Assembly (NCBI RefSeq): GCF_010731595.1
Contig: NZ_AP022582.1
Location: forward strand, 1,612,001-1,676,000
Origin: Mycobacterium seoulense
GTDB lineage: Bacteria > Actinomycetota > Actinomycetes > Mycobacteriales > Mycobacteriaceae
DNA: 64,000 nt
Direction: 5' to 3'
Below are positions 61,672 through 64,000 of the stretch, piece by piece. The stretch's first letter is position 1; every line of letters starts with the position of its first letter. The translations under genes and the position numbers were made by a program. Below the pieces are notes generated by a model, which worked only from the letters and a program-made list of their open reading frames with translations, searched no databases and was not told the DNA's origin.

Positions 61672-62901
61672 ATGGTTCTCAAGGTCGCGGTGCCGGCGGA
61701 TCAGATCCACGGCGACGTCGATACCGGCTACGGAAAAGTCGCCGACGCCTTCCGCGCCAGTTTCCGCGACGGAGCGGAAGTCGGCGCCGCCGTGGCCGTC
61801 TACCGCGACGGGGTCAAGGTCGTCGACCTGTGGGGCGGCTACCGCAACGGGTTGGCGAAAGACCCCTGGCGCCACGACACGATGGTCAACATGTTCTCCA
61901 CCACCAAAGGGGTTGCCGCCCTGGTGGTGGCCGTGGCGGTGTCCCGCGGGCTGGTCTCCTATGACGCCAGAGTGGCCGACTACTGGCCGGAATTCGCGCA
62001 AGCGGGCAAGGGCGACGTGACGGTCCGCCAACTCCTCGGCCATCAGGCCGGGCTGTGCGCGCTCAAACCCAAGCCCACGCTGGCCGACGTCGCCGACCCC
62101 ACCAGGCTCTCGCCGATCCTGGCGGCCCAGGCACCGGCGTGGCGGCCCGGCACCCGGCACGGCTACCACGCGATCACGCTCGGCTGGTACGAATCCGAGC
62201 TGATCCGCCGGACCGACCCGGCCGGGCGCACGCTGGGCCGCTTCATGGCCGACGAGATCGCCGGGCCGCTGGGGCTGGACCTGCACATCGGCCTGCCGGA
62301 GTCGGTCAACCGCGAGCGGGTGGCACACGTCCACAACTGGGTGCGTGCGGAGACACTGCTGCACCTCCACGTGATGCCGCCCGGGTTCGTCGGCGCCTCG
62401 CTCAACCCGGTCGGCCTGACGGCGCGCGCCATCGGGGTCCCGCGCGGCGTCAATGCGTTCAACGGCGACTACAACCGCGACGAGGTGCGGTCGGTCGAGA
62501 TCCCGTCGGCCAACGGCATCGGCACCGCCCGGGCGGTCGCGCGGATGTACGGCAGCGCGGCCATCGGGGGAGCCGAGCTCGGGCTCGGCGACACCCTCGA
62601 TGCGCTGGCGGCGCCGCCAGTCTCGCCAAGCCGGAGCGTTCGCGACAAGGTGATGAACGTCGACGTGGCGTATTCCCTCGGCTTCTGTAAACCCGTGCCG
62701 CACTTCGCATTCGGCTCCTCGGACAGGGCCTTCGGAACTCCCGGCTTCGGCGGATCGTTCGGCTGCGCGGACCCGGACACCGGCGTCGGCTTCGCCTACG
62801 TCATGAACCGGCTGGGCTTTCACCTGTGGAGCGACCCGCGCGAACTAGCGCTGCGGCAGGCGCTGTTTCGCGATGTGCTCGGGGTGCGTTCCCAGACCTG
62901 A
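61672..62901 (+). CDS. lipD: Beta-lactamase-family esterase, LipD-like
   Basis: A 409-residue serine hydrolase of the class C beta-lactamase/EstB type. MFSTTKGVAAL carries the SxxK nucleophile (Ser76, Lys79), GYHAITLGWYE the YxN-type tyrosine region near residue 160, and FGTPGFGGSFGCADPDTGVG the third motif. A GGAGG site lies upstream. It hydrolyses short or medium esters; no signal peptide is seen. LipD (Rv1923) is the nearest remembered counterpart by order. Confidence 0.88.
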   Translation: MVLKVAVPADQIHGDVDTGYGKVADAFRASFRDGAEVGAAVAVYRDGVKVVDLWGGYRNGLAKDPWRHDTMVNMFSTTKGVAALVVAVAVSRGLVSYDARVADYWPEFAQAGKGDVTVRQLLGHQAGLCALKPKPTLADVADPTRLSPILAAQAPAWRPGTRHGYHAITLGWYESELIRRTDPAGRTLGRFMADEIAGPLGLDLHIGLPESVNRERVAHVHNWVRAETLLHLHVMPPGFVGASLNPVGLTARAIGVPRGVNAFNGDYNRDEVRSVEIPSANGIGTARAVARMYGSAAIGGAELGLGDTLDALAAPPVSPSRSVRDKVMNVDVAYSLGFCKPVPHFAFGSSDRAFGTPGFGGSFGCADPDTGVGFAYVMNRLGFHLWSDPRELALRQALFRDVLGVRSQT

Positions 62902-62992
62902 CGCCGACCGCAAATCGCCGCCTATCACGGTGAGGGCGCCGAATTGCGTGGGGAACGGCCGAGAAACCGCTGCACCAACACCAGGAGGCGTG

Positions 62993-64000
62993 ATGGTCAA
63001 CCAGCCCCCCGAGGGCGAACGGTTCGACGGGGTCATCAACCCCTCGGCGGCCGGTTCCACACCCGTTACACCCTCGATCGTCTATCCGCCGGCCGGCGCC
63101 CCCAACGTCGTCGTGGTATTGCTCGACGATGTCGGATTCGGCGCCGCATCAACGTTCGGCGGTCCGGTCCCGACACCGGCGCTCGACCGTGTCGCGGGTG
63201 CCGGGTTGCGCTACAACCAATTCCACACGACCGCGCTGTGCTCCCCGACGCGCGCCGCCCTGCTGACCGGACGCAACCACCACAGCGCGCACATGGGCAC
63301 CATCTGTGAGATCGCTTACGGGTTCCCGGGTTACGACAGCGTGATACCGCAGAGCACCGCGACGATCGCCCAGGTGCTGCGGATGAACGGTTACAGCACG
63401 GCACTGTTCGGCAAGGCGCATTTCACGCCCACGTGGGAGATCGGACCGGCCGGCCCGTTCGACCGCTGGCCGACCGGACTCGGCTTCGAACGGTTTTACG
63501 GCTTTTTGGGCGGGGACACCTCCCAGTACGAACCCGCACTCTACGACCAGACCACGCCCGTTGAGCCGTACCTCGGCCGCGACGACTACCACCTGACGGA
63601 GGACCTCGCCGACAGGGCGATCGACTGGATCCGGCTGCAGAAGACGTCGGCGCCGGACAAGCCGTTCTTTCTCTACTTCGCGCCCGGCGCGACCCATAGT
63701 CCCCACCACGTGTGGCCGGAATGGTCCGACCGATTCGCCGGCCGGTTCGACGACGGCTGGGATGCGTTGCGGGAACGCATATATACCCGCCAGCTCGACA
63801 TGGGCATCATTCCTTCCGGGGCCCGGCTGACGCCGCGGCCCGAGCAGATACCCGCGTGGGCGGACTACGACGACCGCTACAAGCCAGTGGCGCGCCGGTT
63901 GATGGAGGTCTACGCCGGCTTTCTGGCCCACACCGACGCACAGGTCGGGCGGGTCATCGACGCCATCGACGAGTTAGGGCATTGGGAAGAAACGCTATTC
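62993..64000 (+). CDS. Sulfatase (arylsulfatase) N-terminal part, cut by the window edge
   Basis: 336 codons of a formylglycine-dependent sulfatase. The metal-binding aspartates are in LLDDVGFG (residues 45-46) and the modification site CSPTRAALLTGR starts at Cys83 (CxPxR type, for conversion to formylglycine). An AGGAGG site precedes the ATG. It cleaves sulfate esters; actinobacterial relatives are about 780 residues, so less than half is visible. Probably cytosolic or exported in its full form; no signal is seen at the start. Confidence 0.9.
   Translation, partial: MVNQPPEGERFDGVINPSAAGSTPVTPSIVYPPAGAPNVVVVLLDDVGFGAASTFGGPVPTPALDRVAGAGLRYNQFHTTALCSPTRAALLTGRNHHSAHMGTICEIAYGFPGYDSVIPQSTATIAQVLRMNGYSTALFGKAHFTPTWEIGPAGPFDRWPTGLGFERFYGFLGGDTSQYEPALYDQTTPVEPYLGRDDYHLTEDLADRAIDWIRLQKTSAPDKPFFLYFAPGATHSPHHVWPEWSDRFAGRFDDGWDALRERIYTRQLDMGIIPSGARLTPRPEQIPAWADYDDRYKPVARRLMEVYAGFLAHTDAQVGRVIDAIDELGHWEETLF

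Overview
The window is high-GC DNA from a mycobacterium. The most likely source is a slow grower of the M. avium complex type. The evidence is the gene content and order: CYP140, LppE, SDR, SRPBCC, RpfC, secreted chorismate mutase and antigen 85B at the left; nitronate monooxygenase, Dtd, CinA, NanT-like and D-amino-acid oxidase in the middle; then LppC-like, FadB5-like and isocitrate lyase 2; then FadD31- and LipD-like genes at the right. This follows the Rv1880c to Rv1925 order of M. tuberculosis as I remember it, with several substitutions. I see no tRNA, rRNA, CRISPR array or insertion sequence.

Layout. 1-5.3 kb: cytochrome P450 (cut by the window edge), lipoprotein, reductase, RpfC, chorismate mutase and antigen 85B, mostly on the minus strand. 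5.3-12.2 kb: a structured intergenic stretch, a DUF7159-type protein, a CYP125-like P450/alcohol dehydrogenase/YceI operon, three small envelope genes and a nitronate monooxygenase with a perfect KstR-type operator. 12.3-18.8 kb: genes with no counterpart that I recall in the M. tuberculosis order (membrane protein, GreA-like factor, Rv1733c-like protein, PucR regulator, Baeyer-Villiger monooxygenase). 18.8-29.7 kb: the conserved Rv1895-Rv1906c-like block, with a lipase and an amidohydrolase inserted. 29.8-39.1 kb: an uncharacterised catabolic cluster that sits where katG-furA lies in M. tuberculosis. It holds two paralogous proteins flanking an acyl-CoA ligase, plus nitroreductase, nitronate monooxygenase, tautomerase, LysR, TetR and an FAD oxidoreductase. 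39.1-45.8 kb: LppC-like, SRPBCC, FadB5-like, ArsR/AHSA1, MBL-fold and an unsplit 762-residue isocitrate lyase.

46-48.3 kb holds two small exported proteins and a flavin-dependent (LLM) oxidoreductase. The 3' end of that gene is the attachment site of a 10.3-kb integrated element (about 48262-58574), the most unusual part of the window. The 11-bp core ACGAAGAAGTA occurs at both ends. The displaced native C-terminus of the oxidoreductase (TKKYQDEVDSK, stop) lies at the far end of the element.

Inside the element a 2.4-kb segment is inverted. The inversion cuts one integrase gene and one RecA/AAA-type ATPase gene into halves that lie on opposite strands. Turning the segment back restores both reading frames, including a Walker A motif GETESGKT. 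The right part carries an intact tyrosine recombinase and an AEP-type primase in a minus-strand operon. The middle carries a tightly coupled array of tiny cysteine-rich proteins. Between these two parts lies about 450 bp of AT-rich DNA of different origin. The whole looks like a composite prophage-satellite or replicative island without structural genes.

Right of the element are a Gln-rich exported protein, an SRPBCC protein, a fatty acyl-AMP ligase, a LipD-like esterase and the start of a sulfatase. Function names rest on motifs read by eye and remembered family features. No database search was run.
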